Source: Trypanosoma brucei gambiense DAL972
Lineage: Eukaryota; Euglenozoa; Kinetoplastea; Trypanosomatida; Trypanosomatidae
Reading direction: 5' to 3'
Assembly: GCF_000210295.1 (NCBI RefSeq)
Contig: NC_026739.1
Location: forward strand, 1,026,262 to 1,090,261
Length of the DNA: 64,000 bases
Below are positions 9,885-19,844 of the stretch, piece by piece. Position 1 is the stretch's first letter. Every line of letters begins with the position of its first letter. A model generated the notes under the pieces. That model made no database searches, had not been told where the DNA came from, and was given only the letters and a program-made list of their open reading frames with translations. Both the position numbers and the translations under genes were made by a program.

Positions 9885-11108
9885 TTACAAAGTGAGCCAT
9901 TCCTCCTCGTTCGTTGTTTTCGCGAGTGCTGTGTAATCAACATCTTTAGGGTCCAGTTCTTTGTTGTAATTTGTCAACCACGGTATCAGCAAATTCGACT
10001 GCTCATTTGAGAGACGGAATACGATATCATTCAACCGAACGATGGAACCCTTATCAAGATACGTTGGGGGTAAAAGAAGGTTCCTAATCCGCACCTCAGA
10101 AGGTGGGATACCTAGAACAAAGCACACGCGCCTTGCAATACCCTCCATTTGCCTGCGATGGGGTAGCTGGCGATTGCGCAACCACGGGTTGTCTGAAGCG
10201 ATAATAATAAGAGTAACATCATTTCCATTGATGTAAAGAAAGTCGATTATTCCCTGGCAGCTGTCACCAGAAACCAGCGACTCTCTGCTAACACAGTAGT
10301 CAAACAGGATGTTATGCTCCCCTTTGTCACCTGTTACCAACCTCCCAGAGGCCCTTACATTTTCAGCCGTTTTACATTGTAAATACTCCATGTATCGCCT
10401 TAGTGACGAGCGGTAACCCTCACTATAGTTAAAACCTAAGAAGTCATAAATAATGTCAATTTGGCTGTAATTTCTCACAATATGAGCAACTAGCTCCTTA
10501 AAGGGGTTTCGCTCATCCACAAAAATATCATTTGTAACTGGATCCTCAGTGATATAGTTCGTAAACGCTTCATCAAATGTCCCCTGCCGCGCCAAACCAT
10601 AAATGCAACATAATCGTTCCATAAACATAAAGTCCCTTGATCCGAATGCTTCCAACCGCATAAACGCGTCACGCAATAATGCCGCCTTATTCACTTCGCC
10701 TATCCACCGTAATTTCGCTACCTCTTCTTGCAGCCACGTCCTGTTCTTTTCTCTCACGACGTCCTTCGGAACCCCTGTCAAAGATGAAATCTGCAAAATA
10801 TCGGCATTTAAGGCACCGAAACACTTTCTCCATTCGGACAAAATTTGCTTAAGGTTTTCCTGCTCCTGTCGGATCAATTCTTTTTGATCGTTCGGAAGAT
10901 TGGGAGGAATGCGCATCTCCCACTTATTTAACTTCCAACTGAAAATTCGTTCCTCCACAAGTTCAAGCAAACCCAACTCATCCACTTTGCCCCCATCGGT
11001 CGCGTAAACAGAGGTAACCTGGCTGTGTGTTAACGGGACAGCACCGTAAGTCGCGTGAGATCTTGCCGAGTTCCAACAATTTGCCATGAAATGACAAAAC
11101 TTTCGCAT
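9885..11108 (-). CDS. Conserved-looking hypothetical protein, 407 aa
   Basis: I do not recognise this protein. The start is a true ATG, and a second Met at residue 8 is possible. The N-terminus (MRKFCHFMANCWNSARSH) has Arg, Lys, Ser and no acidic residue for 18 positions, so a mitochondrial presequence is plausible. The remainder is a mixed alpha/beta globular sequence with no membrane segment. One part, FLYINGNDVTLIIIASDNP, looks like a buried beta strand with a loop, and RRVCFVLGIPPSEVRIRNLLLPP follows it. Base usage matches its neighbours. A mitochondrial RNA-processing or ribosome-assembly factor would fit the composition, but no motif proves it. Confidence 0.75.
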   Translation of the reverse strand: MRKFCHFMANCWNSARSHATYGAVPLTHSQVTSVYATDGGKVDELGLLELVEERIFSWKLNKWEMRIPPNLPNDQKELIRQEQENLKQILSEWRKCFGALNADILQISSLTGVPKDVVREKNRTWLQEEVAKLRWIGEVNKAALLRDAFMRLEAFGSRDFMFMERLCCIYGLARQGTFDEAFTNYITEDPVTNDIFVDERNPFKELVAHIVRNYSQIDIIYDFLGFNYSEGYRSSLRRYMEYLQCKTAENVRASGRLVTGDKGEHNILFDYCVSRESLVSGDSCQGIIDFLYINGNDVTLIIIASDNPWLRNRQLPHRRQMEGIARRVCFVLGIPPSEVRIRNLLLPPTYLDKGSIVRLNDIVFRLSNEQSNLLIPWLTNYNKELDPKDVDYTALAKTTNEEEWLTL

Positions 11109-11472
11109 CTTCTTCCTTTCTAACGTTCATACACATGTGAATACGTTGACGCCATTTATTGTCGTTTCAGTGGCAGGTAAACAAAAAAAACATTGTAAAA
11201 GGGTCAGCACGTATATACTTACGTATGACAGACCTTACACAACTATGAATATATATTCCGTGTAGGGGAACCTCCACATACACACAAAAACAACAACTGA
11301 TGTAAAAAGGGGTGTCAACTTTCTAAAGAACAAAACTTCTATCTCCTGTTAAGGATACAGATTCACTACAATAGGTCACCTCCACAATCACTTCCGCTAT
11401 TTTCCTTCACCAAACTTACTTTCCCACACCTCCATAACATATGAACTTGTCTCGACTTTTAAAAAAAAAAAA
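11109..11472. other. Intergenic region downstream of the 141-aa gene
   Basis: This holds the 3' UTR of the small mitochondrial-type gene and the 5' UTR of the 407-residue gene. An A run at 11461-11472 abuts the stop codon of the small gene. No gene is seen. Confidence 0.5.
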
Positions 11473-11898
11473 TCAGTACGACTCCTTTGTGTGAATGTGT
11501 CGCAGCCACTCCGCGTCCAATACGCTGCCACCCCACTCAATATAATGATTATCCATTGGATAGTGCATTGTATAGTCCAAAAAGGGCTTTTCTCCATACT
11601 CGCCATAGTAATTCGCAGCTACCCACTTTGGTATACCAAATGGAAATATAAAGTAACAGGGGAAAAACCACATGAGGAGTCGACGAAGCATCTCCCAAGT
11701 GGTTTCATACTTCCGGGTGTCGCGGTCAATCCATAGTTCCTGACGCCCCCAACCCCAGAACATCCAGAAATTCATCTGGTACTGGGGGAAAACAGAAGTA
11801 TTAGGCGCTTCACGTGCGTAGTTAAATGGATACTTGGCTCCCTTCGACATTTCGAATTCTTGATAACGGTATGATAGTCTTCTACATAATCTCAGCAT
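11473..11898 (-). CDS. Small single-pass protein, probably mitochondrial inner membrane, 141 aa
   Basis: I start at the ATG at 11898; the longer frame begins only with GTG. MLRLCRRLSYRYQ is Arg-rich with no acidic residue and reads as a mitochondrial targeting sequence. The body is unusually rich in Trp, Tyr and Phe. One hydrophobic helix spans about residues 73-93 (RLLMWFFPCYFIFPFGIPKW), and a polar C-terminal half follows. Small aromatic single-helix proteins of this type are frequent among accessory subunits of respiratory complexes and ATP synthase in trypanosomes. I cannot name the complex. The next gene toward the promoter is another small aromatic protein with a similar leader. Confidence 0.7.
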   Translation of the reverse strand: MLRLCRRLSYRYQEFEMSKGAKYPFNYAREAPNTSVFPQYQMNFWMFWGWGRQELWIDRDTRKYETTWEMLRRLLMWFFPCYFIFPFGIPKWVAANYYGEYGEKPFLDYTMHYPMDNHYIEWGGSVLDAEWLRHIHTKESY

Positions 11899-12199
11899 TT
11901 TCCAAGATCCTACGTCTACCACCCCTGGATTGGCAGGGAAAAGAAAGGTTACCTAGTGCGAAAAAAATGAAATAAAATCGGTGATAATAATACATATTGT
12001 TACGTAAGCTCCGCACCTGGTTAACACATTGGAACACTTCTGCCAACACTGCCTCACACATTAAGGAACCTTCGGCGCAGACGTGCAAGAAGTGGAAAAT
12101 ATCTTCATTTTTAACTACAAATAAGAAATAGGTTCAACAAGTGAACAAAAAAACGAGCCTGTCACGATGACGAAGTTTTCGTGGAAGAAAAATAAATTT
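11899..12199. other. Intergenic region between the two small mitochondrial-type genes
   Basis: A 301-base spacer. It must hold the 3' end of the upstream small gene and the acceptor of the downstream one. The minus strand is T-rich at about 11962-11974. No gene is seen. Confidence 0.5.
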
Positions 12200-12484
12200 T
12201 CAACTATCTTCATCAACCCCAAAAATACCTTCCCCCAGTTTCCACCAGGCTAGGGTATAAAACATGTGAAGATCATGATGTTTCTCAGCTTCATTCAAGT
12301 CGCTCCAGTTGTCACCCGTAATCGGCCAGTGATACATTGATCTATAAGTTGAAAAATACCACGGGATGTTTTGGTCTAATTTCTTTACGAATGCCGGTTC
12401 CTTCATGCCGTGGGGAAATTCACCCCGTGTTGTTAACTCTAGATCGGCATACTTCATCCTGAAAAGGATGCTCCGTCGAAGCAT
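12200..12484 (-). CDS. Small aromatic protein, probably mitochondrial, 94 aa; first gene of the left unit
   Basis: The ATG at 12484 gives MLRRSILFRMKYADLE, a short basic leader. The longer frame starts at GTG and adds nothing conserved-looking. The body contains PWYFSTYRSMYHWPITGDNW and a HHDLHMFYTLAWWKLGEG segment, rich in Trp, Tyr and His, and it ends in an acidic tail (GVDEDS). I see no clear membrane helix. Size, leader and composition suggest a soluble or peripheral accessory subunit of a mitochondrial complex. It is the most promoter-proximal protein gene I can support on the minus strand. Confidence 0.65.
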   Translation of the reverse strand: MLRRSILFRMKYADLELTTRGEFPHGMKEPAFVKKLDQNIPWYFSTYRSMYHWPITGDNWSDLNEAEKHHDLHMFYTLAWWKLGEGIFGVDEDS

Positions 12485-13690
12485 GTTTCCACCTTCTACC
12501 AACGGCAGCAGGGACACTAACACTGAAAAGAAATAACACCAATGTTATAGCACACTGTGCAGAAGCCTACAGAAACGATATGCGAAACCTGCAGTATCTA
12601 CACTTGAGCAACCACAAGATCCTAACAAAGCAGAGGAAAGCGGAATAAACAATGAACAAAAATGAAGGAGTATATAACAAACGCTAAAAAATTTTAAATT
12701 CAAACAGCAAACAAAACAGAACCCTGTACAGCAACCTTTCAAAAGCTAAAAATACTACAAACACACAGAGGTATACAACGAAAAATATGCAACTTCGTAT
12801 CCTCCCGAACATAGGGGTCACAGTGCAGTCCAGAAGAAAAAAAGTGTCATAACCATTTCAACGAAAAAACGAAAATATACCCACCCAATCCGGAACAAAG
12901 AACTACAAAAATATGATATTTTTATTTTACAAAAGGCCAAACCGACCACGCTAACGTACAAAAAGACGCCTCTAAACATCCTAAATAAGTGTTTATTATC
13001 CAAATATTTCCCGAAAGACGCGGTGCGCTATTGATTCTTAGCAGCAACCCCAACCACAAATATGCAAATCCCACCACAGTTACAACAAGTACTGAAACGT
13101 TCACATAAAGTATAATAAAATTGTGATGTGGTGAAAGCAGACAACCGGTCGCCAGATATAATAACTTATCCCCCACAACAGCACCTACACTGACGCTTAT
13201 ATATAATAACCCTCGTGCAGGAGGGAACGAAAGGAGGTGTAGGTGATCAAATAAATAAAACCAATAACGACAGCAACAGTTAATATTGAATAGCATTGAG
13301 GCAGGACCAGTAGTACACAGAAAGGCAAACATATGCATATATATATATATATATCTTTAAAAAACATAGTAAACATTGCCATTCGGTGACACAAACCGTG
13401 ATCCCGCTTCTGCCCCTCAATCGCAAACCCACCATCCGTCAAATTCAGCTAAATCCACACAGGTACACAGACACAGGGAACGAAAAGAGCAATTCAAGTG
13501 GAGGACCCTCGGATGTAAGGTCCAACCGACTCATCTTCCGCCCACCCGCTACCACATCACACTCACCACTATGCCAGCACTCCTCCCCAACAACTTTAAT
13601 GCAAGCCTGAAAGAAGCGGAGCTGTGGAGCACGGCAGGCAGGACCCCTCAGCAGCGGCCGACAACAACAACCACCACCACCGCATTTTAA
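12485..13690 (-). promoter_or_regulatory. Left flank of the divergent strand switch: GT-rich on the minus strand, probable Pol II start region
   Basis: Written on the plus strand this stretch is rich in A and C, with many CACA, ACAAC and CCACC words, so the minus strand is GT-rich in the direction of the left unit. GT-rich DNA of this type at strand switches is known to drive RNA polymerase II transcription and H2A.Z deposition in T. brucei. It contains a TA repeat at about 13337-13354. Hydrophobic minus-strand frames here (for example 12922-13338) follow from the GT-rich composition and are not called genes. Confidence 0.5.
13337..13354. repeat. (TA)n microsatellite
   Basis: About nine TA units inside the GT-rich left flank of the strand-switch region. 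Confidence 0.85.
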
Positions 13691-13699
13691 GAACTTCAG

Positions 13700-14910
13700 G
13701 ATATAGAATCCCGAGGGAAATACCGTCGTACGCTGTTTGGTTCATGAGAAAATCGAAGTTCCCAACTCACGGTCACATTCACGGAGGCGAAGAAATCATC
13801 AATCGAAGGTCGGCCCAGGCACTGCCCGCTACCGGGAATACGAAGCAGCAAACAGGGGAGCCACATACAAAGGAAACAGGTGTCATAAACGGGTGACGTC
13901 TCAGGCCGCCGCCGACCCTGGCAACAGCATGGCAAACCCAACCGCGCGGCCAAGGAAACTTTTTTCCGCTGACGGGCAGAACGCCTGCAGTGGAGAAAGG
14001 GCGTATAAGCGAGACGAAGAGGTAGCTCCACAAATAGCGGAAGGGTGCGGACAATGTGAACGAATTAATACGAGCGGGCCGCCTGCCGCGCTACAGCGAA
14101 ATCCATCCCTAGAACAGGCGAATTTACTCCTTCGCTACGGGACGCGGAGACCCCAGACTTGGAGGGTGTGGGTGAGTAAAGTTGATGGAAATATCATGAA
14201 ACCCCTTAGTGGGAGGAGGATAAGGGCTAAGCATGGTAAAATCTCCAAGGAGTAGGGTCATGGAGGCCGTAGTTTGCCTTTGGAAGAGGAGAATAACCGG
14301 GAATTTGTGGTATCCAGACCAACCCACCAACACGGCTGGTCCCAGTGGTCGCAGCGGGCTGCCCCCCCCCGTGGAAATTAAAAAGCATCGGGGCGGAGGC
14401 TCTTGTGGAAACCCTCTAGACAAAGAGGGTTTAAACACCCGAGCACTCCATAAATGGAAATAGCGGGAGGCAACCGAGGGGGTGTTCAGCGTGCAGGGGA
14501 AACACATACTGCAAAAAACTCGAGCGGCTGAATGTCAGTGGGCTTGGACGCCGGCCAAAGCCATCAGCTGCGCTCTACAGAATGGAAGACTGTCGGAGAA
14601 GTCGAATGCCAGCACCGTTCGTGGGTTACGCGTGCATTATATGTGGTAGATGGCAACGGTGGTATCCGGGCACTCAGGCAATGTTCCGCCGATCCACTCA
14701 TCACACCACGGAGGGGGAATTTCTAACCCCACAGGAGAGTACGCATGATGATTGCCAATGCAGTGTCAGAAGCCACTGCACTGTCATGGAGAGTGCAAGT
14801 GGCTTCCGCTTTGGACTTCCATTGTTCACCATGGCGATGAACTCGCTGAACCGACTACTGGAAGAAGGACCCCAGTTACGTGCCGATTTGTTTACACATA
14901 ACTGAACGCT
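13700..14910 (+). mobile_element. Possible degenerate retroposon of ingi/DIRE type
   Basis: This part of the strand switch differs from both GT-rich flanks: it is GC-richer, coding-like and interrupted. Reading continues across short plus-strand frames (13737-14255, 14233-14463, 14532-14726, 14582-14905) that shift among one another. In one frame a Cys-X2-Cys (14633-14644, YACIICGRW) is followed by His-His at 14699-14704. A neighbouring frame carries GGIRALRQC at about 14658-14684, as expected for a frameshifted C2H2 finger. Non-LTR retroposons of trypanosomes encode C2H2 fingers, and their decayed copies are known at strand-switch regions. No reverse transcriptase motif or target-site duplication could be identified, so the assignment is tentative. 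Confidence 0.35.
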
Positions 14911-17638
14911 GCTGCTTCCTCAAACGAAAGAGAAAAATATCAAACACACACTGCGGAGGTAAGTGGACATGGTGGCACCATGGTCTTGAGAGTACCTAAT
15001 GGAATTTTACCTAACGCAGATGAAAAGCACACCCTTCGGTTCTGTGAAATGAATACCGCTCACACCAAACGGTGATGGAGCGTGGGTAGGGCTTGAGAGA
15101 ACTTTAAAAGTTGCTCTTTGTGATACTCCATTGCATAATTGAAATGGCAAGGCGCGCTATGCAGACAATACGAAAAAAATTGACCTGAGTCTACTTCAAA
15201 TAGGAGCAATATCTACTTTCACGCAGGGCTAAGCACACCAGCTTCTGAGGTTCTTTTACCTCGCACTGGCGCGAGCGTGTGTCATGTGAAGGGTTGAAGC
15301 GTCGTAATAGGATGTGTGTAAGGGTAGTGGAGGGGAACCCGCTGTTGCACACTGAAAATTTAGCTGTATCATTTCAGGCGTGACATAGCGAATGTACTAA
15401 GAGAGCACCGTCCCTGAAGGTAGCGGCTTACAGCTCAGAAGCGCCACATTAATACGTAGTCCCAAGTCCGTGTTGATGTGAGAAGTGAAAGTCTCAGTGA
15501 AGTGCAATGCCGGGGAAGAGTGTTTCCGAATCTTCATGTCCAAGACCACGAGGAGACACATTACACTATATCACCAATCCCTTTGTGTCAAGTGGTGTAA
15601 GCCCCCAGTTACTTTCCTCACACTTCGATACCGCAACAGGGTTCTCTTTCACAATTAAATAAGGTTCATACGCGCGGAAGATCACAAAGATATGAAAATG
15701 AAAGCGAGGGTGGGCAGATTGCACAACGCTTCAGTGGAAACGGTGTACAATTACCGCCTGGTAGATGCCACGGGCCATGGACTGAGGGATCTGCATTATT
15801 GGGGAAAAAAAGAATGGGACAGCTACGACAACATTGGGGGGAAACAAACTGATATTCGTGGAGCGGGCAAATGCAGCCCCATCGCCACGCAGTAACCTAA
15901 CCGAATCCCTGACAATAGAAAAGGGTGCGGGATTGTCACTGGATGTTTTCCAAGCGTATACAACGTCATCGAGAAAACTCCGGATATCGTCGATGGCGTG
16001 CTCGCACGTGTCCGGGACTGAGAAGTCAAAAACGGTGTCCCAGAAAAACGCGACCGGCCCCGACGCTATGAGAAGCCGGAGCTGGAGCAATGCAGAGTTC
16101 CCCATGAAAGGAACGCTGCTGACTATTGGCTTCCTCTGAAAATACGGGGTACTGGACCCTGGCACCACGTTGAGGTGGCCGGCGTCACCCCTGAGCAGAC
16201 TCTTGACAATCACAGACTTGCTGTTGCCACTCATGGTATTGGAAGCAGGTCCATCTCACCGTGGCAGACCAACACCCAAATAAGCTACGGGTGCTTCTCC
16301 TACAAATACGGGAGGGAAAGCGTATACCACATTGAAGTTTGTATTTAGTCGTTGATGTGGAATGGAATGGGATGATTGATGGTATGGTGGAAAGGGTGAC
16401 TGACATGCCGCAGTTGCCTGACCCGAAGCTTCAGGACATTGTAACCTACATGGGACCGATATTGCTGTCAGGGGAAAAGCGAGCGAAGAAGAGGTGGCAG
16501 TGGCTCGTTCCCGCCCCGTTGCCTCTCGGCATTGAAAATGGATGCTGCGAAATATTAACCCGCGAGCACCACTACAGTGCCTGAAATGAAAAGTACAAAG
16601 CTCGGCTTACAAAGCGTCGAACTCCAACAATCCGTGCGAACACTGCGACAGCGAAAAACAGTATGACACACACTGGTGATGCAATGAGACGGCGTGAGCA
16701 CAAAGCCCATGGCTAGCGCCGGTCGAATGCAGTAACGCAAATGGTAAACAAACACGAATATGGCCGCGCGGATACGCCGTGAATATCAAGGTGCGGCGAC
16801 ACACTGTACCTTCACGTATTTCCCGTGATCCTCTTCCAACTGCGAACTCACAGCTAGGAGTGCGGTGTGCGCCGGAATGTGTTTAAGCAAGGAGACTGCT
16901 CGGGGAGACGCCGCAGAGCGCATCACAGTGTGTGTGTGTGTTTGGGGGAGAAGGAAGAGCTTGAGCTCAAGCGGAAGGGGCAGACGCACAAATGAACCAC
17001 AGACACCAAGCAGATGCACATTAACACCGATGCTTCCAACATGTGTGTCACAGCGCCGCAATCAAACCTGACCTTGTACTTTATAAAAAGACACGCATGG
17101 CTTCCATGCGACACCTGAAATCACAGTCCAAAGCAACGATTTCGATTGAAAGTTACCATTATTATTGAGCTACCAATGGGTGAAAGATTTTCATGGACAG
17201 TGTGCTGTGGAAGAGTGATCATACGGGTATAAAGGACTTTGGAGATAATTTGCATAGTTTCTCCTCGCAGTGGAACGGTACCGCCAGGTGCCGCATCCAT
17301 TTTCCACTTGTATCTTCTCTTCTTGACACCATAGAATGATCTGACAACACAAGCAGCGCACGCAGCGATCATAAGCAAAGAGCTACCCCCACATACGGGA
17401 AGGAGAAGGAGAAGGAAGGATAAAGGGAATCGATAACATCAAAAAGAAAAATTTATGGCAGAAAGTTCAGCGACTCGGCATCTTTAAAGTTAGCACACTG
17501 TGGGGAAGTGTGCTGTTCCGTCTCCTGTATACTGTGCTGTGACGACTCTGAAGGAGTAAAGGAAAACATCAGAACGGAGGGAGTCATACGTTGTACATAA
17601 CGAAGAGATTCTCAACAACACTCATCAACAACAAAAGG
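14911..17638. other. Core of the divergent strand-switch region
   Basis: About 2.7 kb with no confident gene on either strand. The best open frame is on the minus strand at 15731-16234 and is listed separately. A short CACACA/GTGTGT tract lies at about 16925-16941. I found no tRNA-like A and B boxes by eye. Confidence 0.4.
15731..16234 (-). CDS. Questionable ORF, 167 aa, possibly a gene remnant
   Basis: I do not recognise the product, which starts MSGNSKSVIVKSLLRGDAG. It has a protein-like composition with a patterned stretch (EHAIDDIRSFLDDVVYAW) that could form an amphipathic helix. In the same frame an in-frame TGA lies a few codons upstream of the ATG, so the frame may be the tail of a larger decayed gene. 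It sits in the core of the strand-switch region, where RNA polymerase II initiation is expected and retroelement remnants occur. There is no clear pyrimidine tract with AG just upstream. I give it low weight. Confidence 0.2.
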   Translation of the reverse strand: MSGNSKSVIVKSLLRGDAGHLNVVPGSSTPYFQRKPIVSSVPFMGNSALLQLRLLIASGPVAFFWDTVFDFSVPDTCEHAIDDIRSFLDDVVYAWKTSSDNPAPFSIVRDSVRLLRGDGAAFARSTNISLFPPNVVVAVPFFFSPIMQIPQSMARGIYQAVIVHRFH

Positions 17639-17681
17639 CATTCCAAGATATTCCACAGTAGTGGCCAGCCATCTTGGAATG
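17639..17681. repeat. Inverted repeat, 11-bp perfect arms
   Basis: CATTCCAAGAT at 17639-17649 is repeated as its exact reverse complement at 17671-17681, with a 21-base loop. It lies at the edge of the GT-rich right flank and is not part of any gene. Confidence 0.8.
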
Positions 17682-18886
17682 GCTTCTATTAACTCCGACG
17701 AGAAGACAAGAAGAAGAACTGAAAGAATACGAGACCTTTTATTCATCTGCGTGGTGTCGCTCGTAATGTGAGCCTATTGTTGTAGGAAGTTGGAAATAGT
17801 TCACCACTAAAGGCTTTCAGACGCCCAAACGTGAAATCACACGTATTGTGTTGCACGGGGACGCCCGCTTGCTTCTTGTGTTCTTACGTCGGTAGGGATA
17901 CTTCTTGGACATCACTGCAGTGAGTGTTTTGGAGCGCTTTGATGTCATCATGGCGCACTGTCACTGAGTGGAGTGTGGGATGTTGTTGCCTCGCATGGTC
18001 TCTCGTCGACTCCAGCGCTTGGTGTGTGGCGACGCCGCGGCACAACTTCTGTGTGCTAACTTTTGGAGCTATTCTTGTAACTTTGTGCTGAGTGACCCTC
18101 GGGGACACACATCCTGCTTCAGATCTTCACGCAGGGAAATAGGTGCACCTTCTCCCTTTGGGCCAACACGGGAACGAAGTGCGGTGGGGAGGGTGTGTGG
18201 ATCCGCTGCAGGGGATGCAGGCGGCGGCGCTCTCGGCGGTTGACCCGGTACGCGGAGAAATGCACTTTGGCCACCAGAGCCTCAGCAGTGCTCCACCGTG
18301 AGCCGTCTGCTGTACGGTTGATGTTCACTTACGTGTCGCTTATATTAAGAGCTTTTGTGTGGATGGTACTGCTGATTGCCTGTGTGCGCAGTCCGAGGGC
18401 TACCAAGGGTGATGTGCAGCTGGAAGGGCATTGGCTGTGCGCCACAGGGTGGGTCGGCGCTTTTGCCTTTCCGTTGCAGTCTGATGCTAGCGGCATGCCC
18501 CGCTTGGCTTTTGGCTGCCGGCGGGCGCGCGGGACAGCGGGGCCTAGTGACTCCGTAAGGCAGCCGTCAACAGCGGGACCCACACTGGACTGAGCCACTT
18601 TTATTTTATTTTATTTTAGTCGTGTGCGTGTTACTCGCCAGTTAATGGGCTGTCGTTTGTTTACCTGGTAGTTGTGTTCAACGCTGGTGGGGCGCCGGGT
18701 GTCGGGGGTGGTTGGCTTATGTGCTGACTGAATTCCGTTAGGCTGGGTAGCCTATGCTTTTATAGTTTAGTTGGCATTGTATCTTCACCGTCCGCCGCTG
18801 ACGGCCCACCTTAGTGGTCGGTAGCTGTTTGCTATCTGCGGGAGGCTGCCGATGTCGTTTGCGGTGAATGTTTCGAATGTTTGTGA

Positions 18887-18907
18887 GTGTGTGTGTGTGT
18901 GTGTGTG
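18887..18907. repeat. (GT)n microsatellite
   Basis: About ten uninterrupted GT units within the GT-rich flank. Confidence 0.9.
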
Positions 18908-19082
18908 GAAGGGAGATGTGACCAAACACTGTTGATTGTGTTGCTACTTTCGCTGCGTTTCATATTTCAATGGTATGCTTAATTACAGCACATTATCAAT
19001 ATCATTTAAAAAATCGCTTCATATATATCTATATGAACTTGTTGATATATTCGTGCGTTCGTTCGTGTATGCGATGAGGTTG

Positions 19083-19118
19083 AAAAAAAAAAAAGTGCAC
19101 CGCCGGGGGGGGGGGGGG
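19083..19118. repeat. A12 run followed by G14 homopolymer
   Basis: A twelve-base A run ends at 19094, and an uninterrupted run of fourteen G occupies 19105-19118. Poly(dG) tracts are rare in the rest of this window and are a feature of kinetoplastid transcription start regions. Confidence 0.85.
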
Positions 19119-19189
19119 AATCGGCCACGGTACCCCTTTCGCGTGACGTTCCGAAGTTTCAGTCACTGATGTTAGTGAGACGGCCGGTT

Positions 19190-19222
19190 ATTTAATGCAC
19201 CGACCAGGCTGATGCATTAAAT
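19190..19222. repeat. Inverted repeat, 10-bp perfect arms
   Basis: ATTTAATGCA at 19190-19199 pairs with TGCATTAAAT at 19213-19222 across a 13-base loop, and the stem can be lengthened by two G-U pairs. A weaker five-base hairpin (TCACT/AGTGA) lies just upstream. Confidence 0.75.
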
Positions 19223-19844
19223 GGACCCCAAAATTATTTGTTGGTGGGTGCTTTTCTGATCGGGACGTGAGATGTGTGATGAAATTTCTTTGGTCTACCA
19301 TTGTTGTTTTATCTGCTGCGCTGGCACGTGGTGGGTAAAGTTAATTGACTGGCATTTGGAATTCAGGACACCTGAAGTGTATTTGTTTTGGGATTATAGC
19401 CTAACTGTCACTGTTGACTCATATATAGTGCATTGTTGTGTGGTGCCTCCATGTCAGGGTTCTTCTCCATGGATGGTAGCGTTTTTTGGTGTTTATATTG
19501 TTTGCGTTCACCTGTTGATATTTTGTTGGATGATCTAACTGCGTGTTTAAGGGGGAAAACATTAGCATGTTTTCTCCATCTTGCGATCCCTTTCAGCGAT
19601 TTGATTGATGCTAATTATGTATGATGACAAAAGATGGTGAGGAAAAGAAAAACTTTTGGTTTGTGATTGTTCCTGCGCTACTACCCCTGTGGTCGAACGT
19701 GTTGCTTTTATTTATTAATCGCTATCTTTTGTTGAAGAAACTCGTGGCTGTATGCGGTTGCATCTGGAAGGGTGCCGAATTGCGTATACTTCACTGCTAG
19801 AAACATTTCCCGGGGAAGGTTACCGCATGCGTACTTCTAACCAG

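Noticed and set aside
12922..13338. Hydrophobic minus-strand frame resembling a membrane protein
   Set aside because: GT-rich DNA naturally encodes Val, Leu, Cys and Phe, so the apparent membrane helices reflect composition.
13737..14255. 172-codon plus-strand frame taken as an intact gene
   Set aside because: It is basic and low-complexity, shifts into neighbouring frames, and is better explained as part of a decayed element.
14911..17638. Search for tRNA or other Pol III genes in the strand-switch core
   Set aside because: No pair of A-box and B-box-like sequences at tRNA spacing could be found by eye on either strand.
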